The position numbers were made by a program, and so were the translations under genes. Under the pieces are notes generated by a model, which ran no database searches, was not told the origin of the DNA, and was given only the letters and a program-made list of their open reading frames with translations. DNA of 64,000 nt, taken from Hordeum vulgare subsp. vulgare (taxonomy: Eukaryota > Streptophyta > Magnoliopsida > Poales > Poaceae). This document shows, in pieces, positions 1 through 8,888 of the stretch. Each line of letters opens with the position of its first letter. Positions within the stretch are counted from its first letter, which is position 1. The stretch lies in NCBI RefSeq assembly GCF_904849725.1, contig NC_058518.1, positions 14,094,147-14,158,146 on the forward strand. Direction: 5' to 3'.

Positions 1-134
1 CGTTCTCTAACGCTTCTGTTGTACGATCTACAAGGGTACGTAGATCACTCATCCCCTCTCGTAGATGGACATCACCATGATAGGTCTTCGTGCGCGTAGG
101 AAAATTTTTGTTTCCCATGCGACGTTCCCCAACA
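1..134 (+). repeat. 3' end of a BARE/WIS/Angela-like copia LTR, cut by the window edge
   Basis: These bases match the last part of the LTRs at 28905-30717, 36006-37824 and 40756-42568 almost base for base and end in the same CCCCAACA terminus. What follows is not the primer-binding region seen after the 5' LTR at 30717. This is therefore the right end of a 3' LTR or a solo LTR that landed in the gypsy debris starting at 135. The rest of the element and its left target duplication are outside the window. Confidence 0.85.
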
Positions 135-1367
135 ACTTGCATGTTACGGGAATCACTAACTAAAACACAAGTATTTCTAGATTCACAACACCCTACTAAC
201 ATAACTCTTTAATATTACCAAATGCACGTCTCAAAACTAATTGAGAGGGATCAAACTTCTCTTTCTACTCAATGCACATGAAGATGGAAGTTTTTTGTAT
301 CCTCTTTGGGTACCTATAACCTTTGGGACTACTTTCATAGCACAAACCAACTACAAAGTCACGCACCGCCGTGCTCTAAAAGATCTAAGTGAAGCACATA
401 GAGCAAAATTATCTAGGCTCAAAAGATATAAGTGAAGCACAATGAGCATTCTAGCAAATTCACGATGAGTGCATGTCTCTCTCAAAAGGTGTGCAGCAAG
501 GATGATTGTGACACAACAAAAAGAAAAGACTCCTACGATACAAGACACTCCAAGCAAAACACATATCATGTGGTGAATAAAAATATAGCTCCAAGTAATG
601 TTACCGATGGATTGAAGACGAAAGAGGGGATGCCTTCCCGGGGCATCCCCAAGCTTAGGCTTTTTGGTGTCCTTGAATTTGGCTTGGGATGCCTTGGGCA
701 TCCCCAAGCTTGAGCTCTTTCCACTCTTTATCCATTTGTCCATGAGAACATCACCCAAAACTTGAAAACTTCACAACACAAAACTTAAACAGGAACTCGT
801 GATGTCATTAGCACAAGAAAACAAACTACCACCTCTTTAGGTACTGTAGAAATCTTAATTTCTATTTATATTGGTGTTAGATTACTGTATTCTCACTTTT
901 CCATGGCTAGTACCCCCCGATACTATCCATAGTTTCATCAAAACAAGCAACCAACTCAACAAAAACAGAATCTGTCAAAAACAGACAAGTCTGTAGAAAT
1001 TTGTATACTTTGTATACTCCTGGTACCTCAAAAATTCTGAACAAATACGAATGCCTGGGAAAAAGGCATATCAAGCAGCAGCAAAAAGAATCAACTCAAA
1101 ATCTCTTTCTGAATAAAAATGAAAAATAATCTCGTGAGCGAAACGTTTCTGTCTTTTTCCAGCAGGATCAAACAACCATCACCAAGACTAGTCATAAAGG
1201 TTTTGCTTAGCTCAAACACAAAAAGAAACACAAAATACACAATCATAACAGTATTATGATGGTGTGGACGCAACAAGACAGAAAGGAAAAGATAAATACA
1301 TTGGGTTGCCTCCCAACAAGCGTTATTGTTTAACGCCCTTAGCTAGGCATTGATAATTCAATGATGC

Positions 1368-2116
1368 TCACATAAAAGACAAGAATTGAAGCACAACGAG
1401 AGCATCATAAAGCATGTGAAAATCATATCTAAGTCTAACATGCTTCCTATGCATACGCATTTTATAGGAAAACAGATTGTCAAGACAACCAATAGTTACC
1501 ATATGCAAGGAAGAAGAGAGAGACAATAGCAATCTCAACATAACGAGAGGTGATTTGGTAACATGAAAGTTTCTACCACAATATTTTCCTCTCTCATAGC
1601 AATTACATGTGGGATCATAATCAAATTCAACAATATAGCTATCACAAAGGATATTATTTTCATGATCCACATGCATGCAAAGTTGTCGCTCTTCAAAAAT
1701 AGTGGGATTATCATCAACTAAAGTCATGACTTCTCCAAACCCACTTTCAATAATATTGCAAATATCATATTCATCTTGAGGTTTACTTTTTTTTCAAGAT
1801 CATAAGAAAAATAATCACCCCATTCATGATCATCGCAACAAGTAGAGGACATAGCAAAACTAGCATCCCCAAGCTTAGGGTTTTGCATATTTTTAGCATG
1901 ATTGACACTAGTAGGATTTATAGTGAAACCATTGCAATCATGCTTTTCATTAAAGGAGCCCTCGTGAATCACTTCATAAATTTCTTCATCACGATTTTCA
2001 GATTCACGCATCTCAAGCAAAACTCCATAGAGAAAGTCAAGTGCACTCAACTCACTAGCAATTGGATCAACATAATTGGATCTCTTAAAGAGATTAGCAA
2101 GTGGATGAGGATCCAT
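1368..2116 (-). pseudogene. Frameshifted gypsy-element ORF next to the primer-binding site
   Basis: An ORF starts at 2116 on the minus strand (N-terminus MDPHPLANLFKRSN) and runs 130 codons. The same protein then appears to continue in another frame to 1368. The frame breaks at a run of eight T (plus strand, about 1790-1797), and a one-base length change there would account for it. I recognise no catalytic motif. The product resembles the uncharacterised leader/gag-side proteins of Triticeae gypsy elements. It is a decayed transposon gene, not a host gene. Confidence 0.5.
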
Positions 2117-2329
2117 ATCAATAGATTTTCAGCAAGCATATTGAAGGCACATGGCAACACAAGCAAACAGAAAGCAAGAAAGGGCGAACGAAAAAGGCAA
2201 ACGAAAAAGGCAAATATTTTTGTAAATTTTTGTTTTTCAGAAGTGGGGGAGAGGAAAACGAGAGGCAAAAAAGTAAATGCAAGAGATGAGTTTGCGACAC
2301 TTACTTGGATGAGTTCTTGACTTGATCCT

Positions 2330-2346
2330 CCCCGGCAACGGCGCCA
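2330..2346 (-). other. Retrotransposon primer-binding site, tRNA-Asp type
   Basis: The plus strand reads CCCCGGCAACGGCGCCA, which equals the 3' end of plant tRNA-Asp(GTC). The minus strand is thus complementary to that tRNA, as in Athila-group gypsy elements. It fixes the element's orientation as minus and places the 5' LTR to the right. Confidence 0.7.
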
Positions 2347-2390
2347 TAAATCCTTCTGTTACTTCTCAAACAACAGCGCCAGAAATTGGC

Positions 2391-2544
2391 ACGTTGACGG
2401 AGACTTGGCTTGCGTTGGTTTTCCCTTGAAGAGGAAAGGGTGATGCAGCACAGGAGCAGTAAGTATTTCCCTCAGTTTGAAAACCAAGGTATCAATTCAA
2501 TAGAAGAATCTCGTCAAGTCCAGAGTACATGCGCAAACACAAAA
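2391..2544 (-). repeat. Fragment of the gypsy element's LTR
   Basis: The sequence from GTTGACGGAGACTTGG onward, with the AGAGGAAAGGGTGATGCAGCA block, is typical of the end of Triticeae Sabrina/Fatima-type LTRs read in reverse. It lies just right of the primer-binding site, where the 5' LTR should end. Only about 150 bp are present before the sequence changes to a gag fragment, so the LTR is truncated. Confidence 0.55.
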
Positions 2545-2765
2545 GTGTCGATTGTATCCATGTTCTTAGCCAAAGTGTCGATTGTATGCATCTTTTCATC
2601 TACCATAGTGTTGAAAACCTTTTGTGAATTAATGAATTCTTTAATGGCGTTTTCGAGATAAGAGGAGTACTTAATATTATTGGTAGAACGATTTCCATAA
2701 GAACTACCATAACCACTAGAAGGATTACCCGGATATGGCCCAGTATTGAAATTACCCCTATATGG
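2545..2765 (-). pseudogene. Gypsy gag fragment
   Basis: The minus strand is open for about 75 codons and encodes a Gly/Asn/Ser/Tyr-rich stretch (GNPSSGYGSSYGN) followed by a helical segment with the repeated motif TIDT. That composition is usual for the C-terminal half of Triticeae gypsy gag proteins. It abuts the truncated LTR on the wrong side for one intact element, so it comes from a rearranged or second copy. No start codon or zinc knuckle is seen. Confidence 0.5.
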
Positions 2766-3470
2766 TGACCCTTCTTTTTTCCATGTGGTGGAAGGGTGCG
2801 AGGGATTGATATGTTTTTATACACCGAATGTTGCTGACTGATTTGAAAAAAAAATTGGCACGGTCAAAATCGCACACCAAATAAAAAATTGAATACATTG
2901 AATGAAAGAGCTTCAAAATTAATGAACATGGTGAACTAAAAGAATTGAACGGAAGAACTCCTTGAGGCTGGTTGTAATGGGTAGTATCATATAGTAGTAT
3001 CATGCATATATACTCCCATTACGGACAGCCTGAGTAATTAGTTGGCATGCATGATACTCCCATTACGGACAGCCTGAGTAATTACTGACCCCGTCAAATC
3101 GAGTGATGCAATTCTAAATTAAAGATCTTAATTAATTCTCTGACCTTAAAAATTAGAAAGCATAATGTATAGTATAAAATTACTAAATGAGAAAGCTTTA
3201 AGAAATTATTGGCTCAATCAAAATTAGATATCAAATTTCAATTAATCAATTAAAGACTTTAATTAAATGTGAGCTCTTTAAAATTAGGAAGATATAAAGC
3301 ATTATTATATTTAACAAAAGATATAAAGGATATGATAGAAACTGGTATGTCAACTGATGTACATGCATCTCAAGTATCCACCTCAATTTGCTGGCCCATG
3401 GTCACGAGAGAGCTGATAGCCGAGGCTCAAGACCTCACCTGCTCTATTCTTCGGCTGTGGCAGTCCCGCT
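2766..3470. other. A/T-rich intergenic stretch upstream of H2A with degenerate repeats
   Basis: No gene is seen. A loosely conserved block of roughly 110 bp recurs about three times (near 2830-2940, 3078-3180 and 3200-3310), each copy with a GGTCAAAAT/GTCAAATC/ATCAAAATT-like start and an AAAATTA(GG)AA-like end. A short foldback repeat lies inside, at 2964-3085. The region separates the gypsy debris from the H2A promoter. Confidence 0.5.
2964..3085. repeat. Short foldback (MITE-like) element with its right arm tandemly duplicated
   Basis: The left arm GAGGCTGGTTGTAATGGG (from 2964) is the imperfect reverse complement of the right arm TACTCCCATTACGGACAGCCT (3010-3031). This end motif occurs in small Triticeae MITEs. 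The right arm and its flank (3001-3041) are repeated almost exactly at 3046-3085, a 45-bp tandem duplication. Confidence 0.55.
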
Positions 3471-3472
3471 CC

Positions 3473-3600
3473 TCTGATTGGCCGGCGGCCTCCTCCCACG
3501 GATCACTCCCCCAAGCGAACATCCACCGTCCACGCCTCCGCCATCCAACGGCCCGCGCACAGCATCACGCGGATCGCCCCCGGACTCCCGCGGGTATATA
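3473..3600 (+). promoter_or_regulatory. H2A promoter: CCAAT (inverted), histone OCT motif, TATA box
   Basis: An inverted CCAAT (ATTGG) lies at 3476-3480, a perfect plant histone OCT motif CGCGGATC at 3568-3575 and a TATATA box at 3595-3600. The TATA box is about 115 bp before the start codon, leaving room for a leader of about 85 nt. The OCT octamer is an established S-phase element of plant core-histone promoters, so replication-coupled expression is the likely mode. Spacing and motif identity are seen; function is inferred. Confidence 0.75.
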
Positions 3601-3713
3601 ACCCCATCCCCGGCGGCTCCATTTTCAAACCACCAAACCGAGCTCCCCACTCCACAGCTCACCAACCCTCTCGCCGGAGTCTAGCGAAGCAAGCAAGCAA
3701 GCAGGCCAGGAAG

Positions 3714-4330
3714 ATGGACGGCAGCAAGGCGAAGAAGGTGGCGGCGAAGAAGCTGGGCGGGCCGAGGAAGAAGTCGGTGACCAAGTCCATCAAGGCCGGC
3801 CTCCAGTTCCCCGTCGGCCGCATCGGCCGCTACCTCAAGAAGGGCCGCTACGCCCAGCGCGTCGGCTCCGGCGCCCCCGTCTACCTCGCCGCCGTCCTCG
3901 AGTACCTCGCTGCCGAGGCAAGCCCCGCGCCGCCGTCTTTCTCCCTTCCCTAGCTCTCTTCCGACGAACCACCGCCCTTCTCTCCCTCTCTTTCTTCCGA
4001 CGTAGCTTTCTCCCCGGTCTGAAACAAGCTGCCGATCTTGTTTTGCAGGTGCTGGAGCTGGCCGGCAACGCGGCCAAGGACAACAAGAAGACCCGCATCG
4101 TACCGAGGCACCTGCTGCTGGCCATCCGCAACGACCAGGAGCTCGGGAGGCTGCTCTCCGGCGTCACCATCGCCCACGGCGGCGTCATCCCCAACATCAA
4201 CCCGGTGCTGCTCCCCAAGAAGTCCGCCGAGAAGGCCGAGAAGACCGAGAAGGCCGGCGCCGCCGCCAAGTCGCCCAAGAAGGCCGCCAAGTCCCCCAAG
4301 AAGGCTCCCAAGAAGGCCACCAAGGCCTAG
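3714..4330 (+). CDS. Histone H2A, H2A.W type with SPKK tail (two exons, GC-AG intron)
   Basis: Core nucleosomal histone H2A. Exons are 3714-3917 and 4049-4330 (161 residues). The intron 3918-4048 has a GC donor (GAG then GCAAGC) and a TTGCAG acceptor. Splicing there restores the conserved H2A alpha-2/alpha-3 sequence ...[15 protein letters not shown].... The histone fold spans about residues 25-118, with GLQFPVGRI at 29-37 and [12 protein letters not shown] at 89-100. The extended lysine-rich C-terminus carries two SPKK motifs (143-146 and 150-153). In plants such tails mark the H2A.W class, which binds linker DNA and is enriched in heterochromatin. The start is the first ATG after the leader and gives the usual [12 protein letters not shown] N-terminus. 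The gene converges on the pyrophosphatase gene downstream. Calling it H2A.W rests on the SPKK motifs and tail length. Confidence 0.93.
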
Positions 4331-5657
4331 ATCCGGGCGGGCGGAGCGGCCGCGCAGACGAAGCTGAACTGACGATGCTCCGTCGGCCCTCGCGTGCCTA
4401 GCGTCCCTGTTAAGTTAGCTATGTTATTATGGTGTGTTCCCAGGGAGTGTTAAAGCTTGCACTTTTGCTTTGCCCCCGCCATGTAATCCTGAACGAAGAG
4501 GAAACCTCTGGCTTCCTCTGTTCCTATGAACCAATCTGGTATCCAATGCAGCGCTTGCTAAAACGCCGCTGATTGTCTGTTCTCAGTTTAACTGTATTCG
4601 CATTTGTTGGGTGAGCAATGTCGAGAGAGTTGCCATTGCTCACAGATTTCATGACTGCGTGGCAGCTCGAGCTCAGCTGGTTATCCGTAGTCAATCCCAC
4701 ATGAATTTGTAGCTTGGTGCATTTTCTGATTTGGCTTGGTAACAACTTACAGTGGTCGTCTTCGCGTTCTTGCGAACGAGTCCTGTGTTACGGATGCTTC
4801 CTCTGTTCTTCTGAATAGTGCAGTGTTTGTTAAAACGCCACTGAATTTCCGTTCTGTGTTAACTGCATTTGCGTTTGTTGTGCCATTGCTTGCAAATTCC
4901 ATGATTGCCTCCAACTGATTTTCTTTAGGCGATTCTTTGGAAAGTTGTATCTGGGAACAATTTCTGATTTGGTCGACTAGTTATCGGTGTTCGTCTCTGC
5001 ATTCTTGCAAATGAGTTACCATAGACTGAATATTTGAAACGACGGCAAATACAAATTGCATTTTTTATGCCTGGTACATGCCAGGTCACACCAGCAAATC
5101 TACAGTAGTCAGTACTTATTTTGTATGGAGTATTGTTAAATGGCCATTGTGCGTGTTGATTTACAAGCAAAGGAGAGACATGGTTCATTTTGCAAATGAA
5201 CAACGAACCTTGCACTGCAATGTACTCCTACTAGAGACGCCAATCTATTTTCTCATTTTCTGTGGGTGAAATTTATGTCATTCTGGACGAAATTCTGCTA
5301 TCAGGAATCATCTCTGTATTTTTATGCTGTAAAGGAATCAGCAGCCATGACATACTTGATTTTCTGACCATGAGAAATTGACAATGAATTTCTTACGCAT
5401 GACTTGAATCCTCAAGAGAACCAACATCAAGGTAACAACAACACAGTGGCACCAAGGCCACAAAAGAATATTTCACCACTCTTTTTGTGCCAACTACTAC
5501 TTTCAAGGTCATAAAAACCAGTGGTACATATGCCAACACCAACAAAATAACAGTACTTAGTTCGTAAGGTGACAGTGTCTCATTCTCCGGTTTTCGTCAA
5601 CATGTCCCAGCCCGACGACAAGGAGCAGCGCATCGAGCCGAGCCTCCGGGTAGCAGC
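4331..5657. other. Shared 3' intergenic region between convergent H2A and pyrophosphatase genes
   Basis: It contains the H2A 3' UTR (from 4331, perhaps to about 4500-4550) and, at the right edge, the pyrophosphatase 3' UTR on the minus strand (below 5658). No clear AATAAA signal could be chosen with confidence for either gene. A diverged local duplication lies at 4511-5016. I see no coding sequence; the short ORFs on both strands have no similarity I recognise. Confidence 0.55.
4511..5016 (+). repeat. Diverged tandem duplication downstream of H2A (about 250-bp unit)
   Basis: Copy 1 (about 4511-4782) and copy 2 (about 4796-5016) share a series of blocks in the same order: GCTTCCTCTGTTC, then TAAAACGCC(G/A)CTGA, then AACTG(T/C)ATT(C/T)GC(A/G)TTTGTTG, then TGCCATTGCT, then TTTCTGATTTGG, then TTCTTGC(G/A)AA(C/T)GAG. 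Indels of up to about 20 bp separate the blocks. It is non-coding and adjoins the H2A 3' UTR. Confidence 0.65.
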
Positions 5658-7426
5658 CTACCTCCGCAGGCCCTCCACGACGTAAGTAGCATACAGATCC
5701 CTGTGAACAGAACACCAGCAAGACCGGCGTCAGCTCAGCTCCAAGATTATTGAGGATGCAGTCATGCCGAGGGGATTCAAGAAAGAAACACTCACATGGA
5801 ATGCTGAATGGCCTCGTAAGCAGCAGTGGCGGGCAGAAAGTCGTTCACTGCAACCTCCTTGTTCTCATTCTTCTTGTCTAGGCGTCACGGTTAAAGAAAT
5901 CATTTGATCTAAGAGGAGGCATGTACTATCGAACTTGCATTGTCTGATCTCGAAAAAAAAACTTGCATTGTCTGACCGTTTATGCATGATATAATATCCA
6001 TGTGTCAGCTATCAACAAACTACGAATGCACATAGCTATGCACCAGTAGTGCATCAAAGAGGCGAGGACCAGTAATTTTCCTACAAGTATCCTGCAGGTT
6101 CAAACTTAAGGCATTTTTTTCAAGTAAAACAAAAATAAGTTTTTTTTTTGTGTGTGTGTGTGTGTGGAATGTTTTCTAGTCATATCTAAATATAAGTGGA
6201 TCAACAAGGATACAGTCCTCAAAGAAGCGCCGGATTTCAGCCAAGCGATGAGGTGGGAGCTCCTTGATGTCATTGAAATGCTTGTATTCAGGGTCGTCAG
6301 CACACACTGCAATGATCTTATCATCTGCTTCTCCCTGTTCAAAGAAATACTGATCAGGGACTCTGCTTTCTTTGGACTGCATTGTTGAGAGATGAAAGCA
6401 AACCTACCTGGTCTATCATAGGCATGAGGCCAATGGCCTTTGCGCGTAGGAAACAACCTGGCACAACTGGCTCCTGTATCAACGAATATAAACATTTCAG
6501 ATGCTGTCCCAAACAAGGGTAGAAGTGATAAATAGAAAGATTTGCGAATGTATATTGATACTGTTCTACAACCAACTAAAAGATTCTACAGTAAAAAGCA
6601 CAACGACATTCTGTTCAGAAAAGGGAAGTAGTAAAACCTACCTGCATGATAACTAGCACATCCATCGGATCACTGTCATCACACAGTGTGCGGGGAATGA
6701 ACCCATAGTTGTGGGGGTACACAACTGATGAATAGAGCACACGGTCCACCTGTACACATGCATATAGCCAACGAAAACCATAAGAACGATTGAGCAACAG
6801 AGATTCAAAATAGGAGGGAAAACGAATAGCAATGCTTTACCATTATCAGTCCAGTTTTCTTGTCAAGTTCATATTTAACCTTGCTGCCCCTCGGTATCTC
6901 AATGACCTGGCATAAAATAGCATCCATTTTTTAGTTTGTGGTTCAGACCTCCTGAGCATTTAGGATAACAACTAATTAAACAAAATTGAGAAGCATGAAA
7001 TGACATAGGTGGCTTGAAAGATGAAATATTTTATATGAGGTGGAACTTAATCCTATTGGATATGCTATTGATACGAGCTTGTAGCATATAAATATACAAC
7101 AATTTATTTTAGATAATTATACAGCAAAATTAGAAGGAAAGGAAAAACACTAAGAATATACTAGCGTGGCCTTACACAGTTGAAGATAGTTGGTGCATCA
7201 GGGCCTGCACAAAGAAGTCCAAAACATAAGTTTTCAGAAGAGGGGAACAACGAAATCGACGTCTTGTCAAGATCAAATGTCAAGTACCTATCTCAAGATC
7301 ATGCCATGAATGCGCTGAACCAGGTCTCCGGGTCATGGATGACAGTATTCTTTCATTAAGAACAGGAGGCTTAACGGGTGCGCTTGCCAGCTTGACCTTC
7401 TCCACGGCTTCAATAGCGGGAGCCAT
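5658..7426 (-). CDS. Soluble inorganic pyrophosphatase, cytosolic family I (8 coding exons)
   Basis: Hydrolyses diphosphate to two phosphates with Mg2+, pulling biosynthetic reactions forward in the cytosol. Coding exons in transcript order are 7426-7288, 7204-7176, 6906-6841, 6749-6642, 6473-6408, 6334-6214, 5877-5796 and 5700-5658. All introns are GT-AG and the product has 217 residues. The family signature D-S-D-P-M-D-V is at residues 103-109, preceded by the conserved [12 protein letters not shown] segment (89-100). ADDK (139-142) supplies a further metal-binding Asp, and RRFFEDYKKNE (171-181) is the C-terminal hallmark. Length and sequence match plant soluble PPase (PPa1-like), and no transit peptide is seen. 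The start ATG lies nine bases into its exon, after a TTTTCAG acceptor, so a non-coding leader exon lies upstream. All metal ligands expected from the signature are present, and the gene looks functional. Confidence 0.95.
6150..6166. repeat. GT microsatellite in a pyrophosphatase intron
   Basis: A (GT)n run of about eight units follows a T9 tract, inside the intron 5878-6213 between coding exons 6 and 7. It is likely length-polymorphic and makes no contribution to coding. Confidence 0.9.
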
Positions 7427-8861
7427 CACAAAAACCTGAAAACAATCGTATGTTTGCCTCCATTACAAAACTGTAAATACAGGGTTCCAATTAAAGCTGT
7501 TCCGACAGAAGTTAAGTTAATGTTATAATAAAGACACAACAATGTGAACTGAAAAGGTTATCGTTATAGCTTTAACGAAGACAAAATCTATGACAATACC
7601 ATGCAAGGGGATCATAGGCACAAATGAGCAAACAATAAAATAAGAAACTGGCAAACCAGGACCCTCAAAAGAATCGACCCGATTGGCAGACCATGATTGA
7701 CTATGCTGACAGCAACAACCAAATAGTAGAATCGACCCAAGCAACCCAACAAAAGCAGGAACTCGATAGAGATGGATGGGTTCATACCCCTTGTATGAAG
7801 GTTAGTATGCATTTTAGTTTATCCACGGAACAAGCATAGGCAAATGGATCAGCATCCTGCCATTAGTAATTAACTGTATGATGAACAACATAGATGTTGT
7901 GAATGTGCGGCGATGAAATCGACATGCTTATGTCTACACAGCAACGGAAAATGACCAACCCACACCGTTCAGTTTGCAGGTGAGGATAAATAGATTTTTG
8001 CAAAACAGGACTGTTTCTTGTGGATCAAATAACTGATTTAGAAACTAGTAATAAGTAGGACCGGTGTGTTTTTTCACTGGAAAACACTATTTCTTATTTA
8101 ACCAAATAAATGATTTAGAAACCATTAACTAGTACTAGGACTAGAGACCTTTTTTTTGCAGGGCAAGGCTGATGATTATCTGTTGGAACACCATTAAGTA
8201 AGTCAGCAAGACTAGTGATTGTTTTAGAAACTGTATTAGATAAGTGGTGTGGTGACTCCTTTGGAAACCATTAAGCAGGACCAGTGACTTGGTCGTTTCT
8301 TTGGCAGAAACCGTTTAATAAATAAGACTGCCTACAACTCGATCTGTGTATAACTACCAACAATGAAGCATTGAGCCTACATGAATCACGAGGATGCGGT
8401 AATACAAGCCGCATGGTGCAGGCTTGATTCATGTCGGCAGCATCCCTGTCAAACCAATGCGTAACAAATACTGTACAAACTCGCGCACTTGAGTTTCCCC
8501 GGCCAGATTCGTTCGGTCATTTCGCCGCCGGAACCGCCGAAGGGATGCGCGCGCGGCCGCCGGAATGGACCGACTGTGCCAACGGAGGAGGCGGAGCGAG
8601 CAGAGCAGGCGCCGGCCGGTCCGCTCGCCTCCATCCAAACACACTGGACCCGCAAACGCGAGGCGAGGAAGAAGGAGAGACGCACCTGGGAATGGATGGT
8701 TGTGCAGAAAGGAGACCGGCTCGCCGGCGCCGACGAGGGGGGAAACCCTAGCTAGCCGAGGAGGCGGAGCAGAGGAAGGCGTTCGTGTCGTACTTCCCGC
8801 CGCTCCTGCACTGCTGCTCTGCTCGCTGTTGCTGTGCGCTTCTTTTGCTGCACCATTTAAA
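7427..8861 (-). promoter_or_regulatory. Pyrophosphatase leader exon, leader intron and core promoter
   Basis: On the minus strand a TATA-like TTTAAA lies at 8856-8861. It is followed by a GC-rich leader with no ATG that contains a telo-box (AAACCCTA on the plus strand, 8743-8750), and then a CCCAG/GTGCGT donor at 8686/8685. This donor pairs well with the acceptor at 7437-7436, giving a leader intron of about 1.25 kb (8685-7436). Leader introns and telo-boxes are common in highly expressed plant housekeeping genes. The intron holds degenerate repeats around a GATTTAGAAAC motif (about 8005-8330). The transcription start is not directly visible; near 8825-8830 is an inference. Confidence 0.6.
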
Positions 8862-8888
8862 GCCGCGCGTCGCGTGCTCGGGCGCAGA

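Larger units (their letters stand above)
135..2390 (-). mobile_element. Internal region of a decayed gypsy (Athila-like) retrotransposon
   Basis: On the minus strand this reads away from a primer-binding site at 2330-2346. It contains low-complexity leader sequence, a broken ORF (1368-2116) and Triticeae gypsy spacer sequence, for example the TTGGGTTGCCTCCCAACAAG block near 1301. The short open frames on either strand at 241-760 and 1091-1276 have no recognisable domain, and I treat them as chance. The Athila-type assignment rests on the tRNA-Asp-type primer site and on recall of Sabrina/Fatima-like elements, so the family name is an inference. Confidence 0.6.

Noticed and set aside
3835..4323. 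Antisense ORF of 162 codons across the H2A gene
   Set aside because: Shadow of the GC-rich H2A coding sequence and intron; Lys codons read backwards give Leu/Phe-rich nonsense.
6106..6516. Minus-strand ORFs of 60-136 codons inside the pyrophosphatase gene
   Set aside because: They are read-throughs of exons into introns or other frames of the same exons; the spliced gene model explains them.
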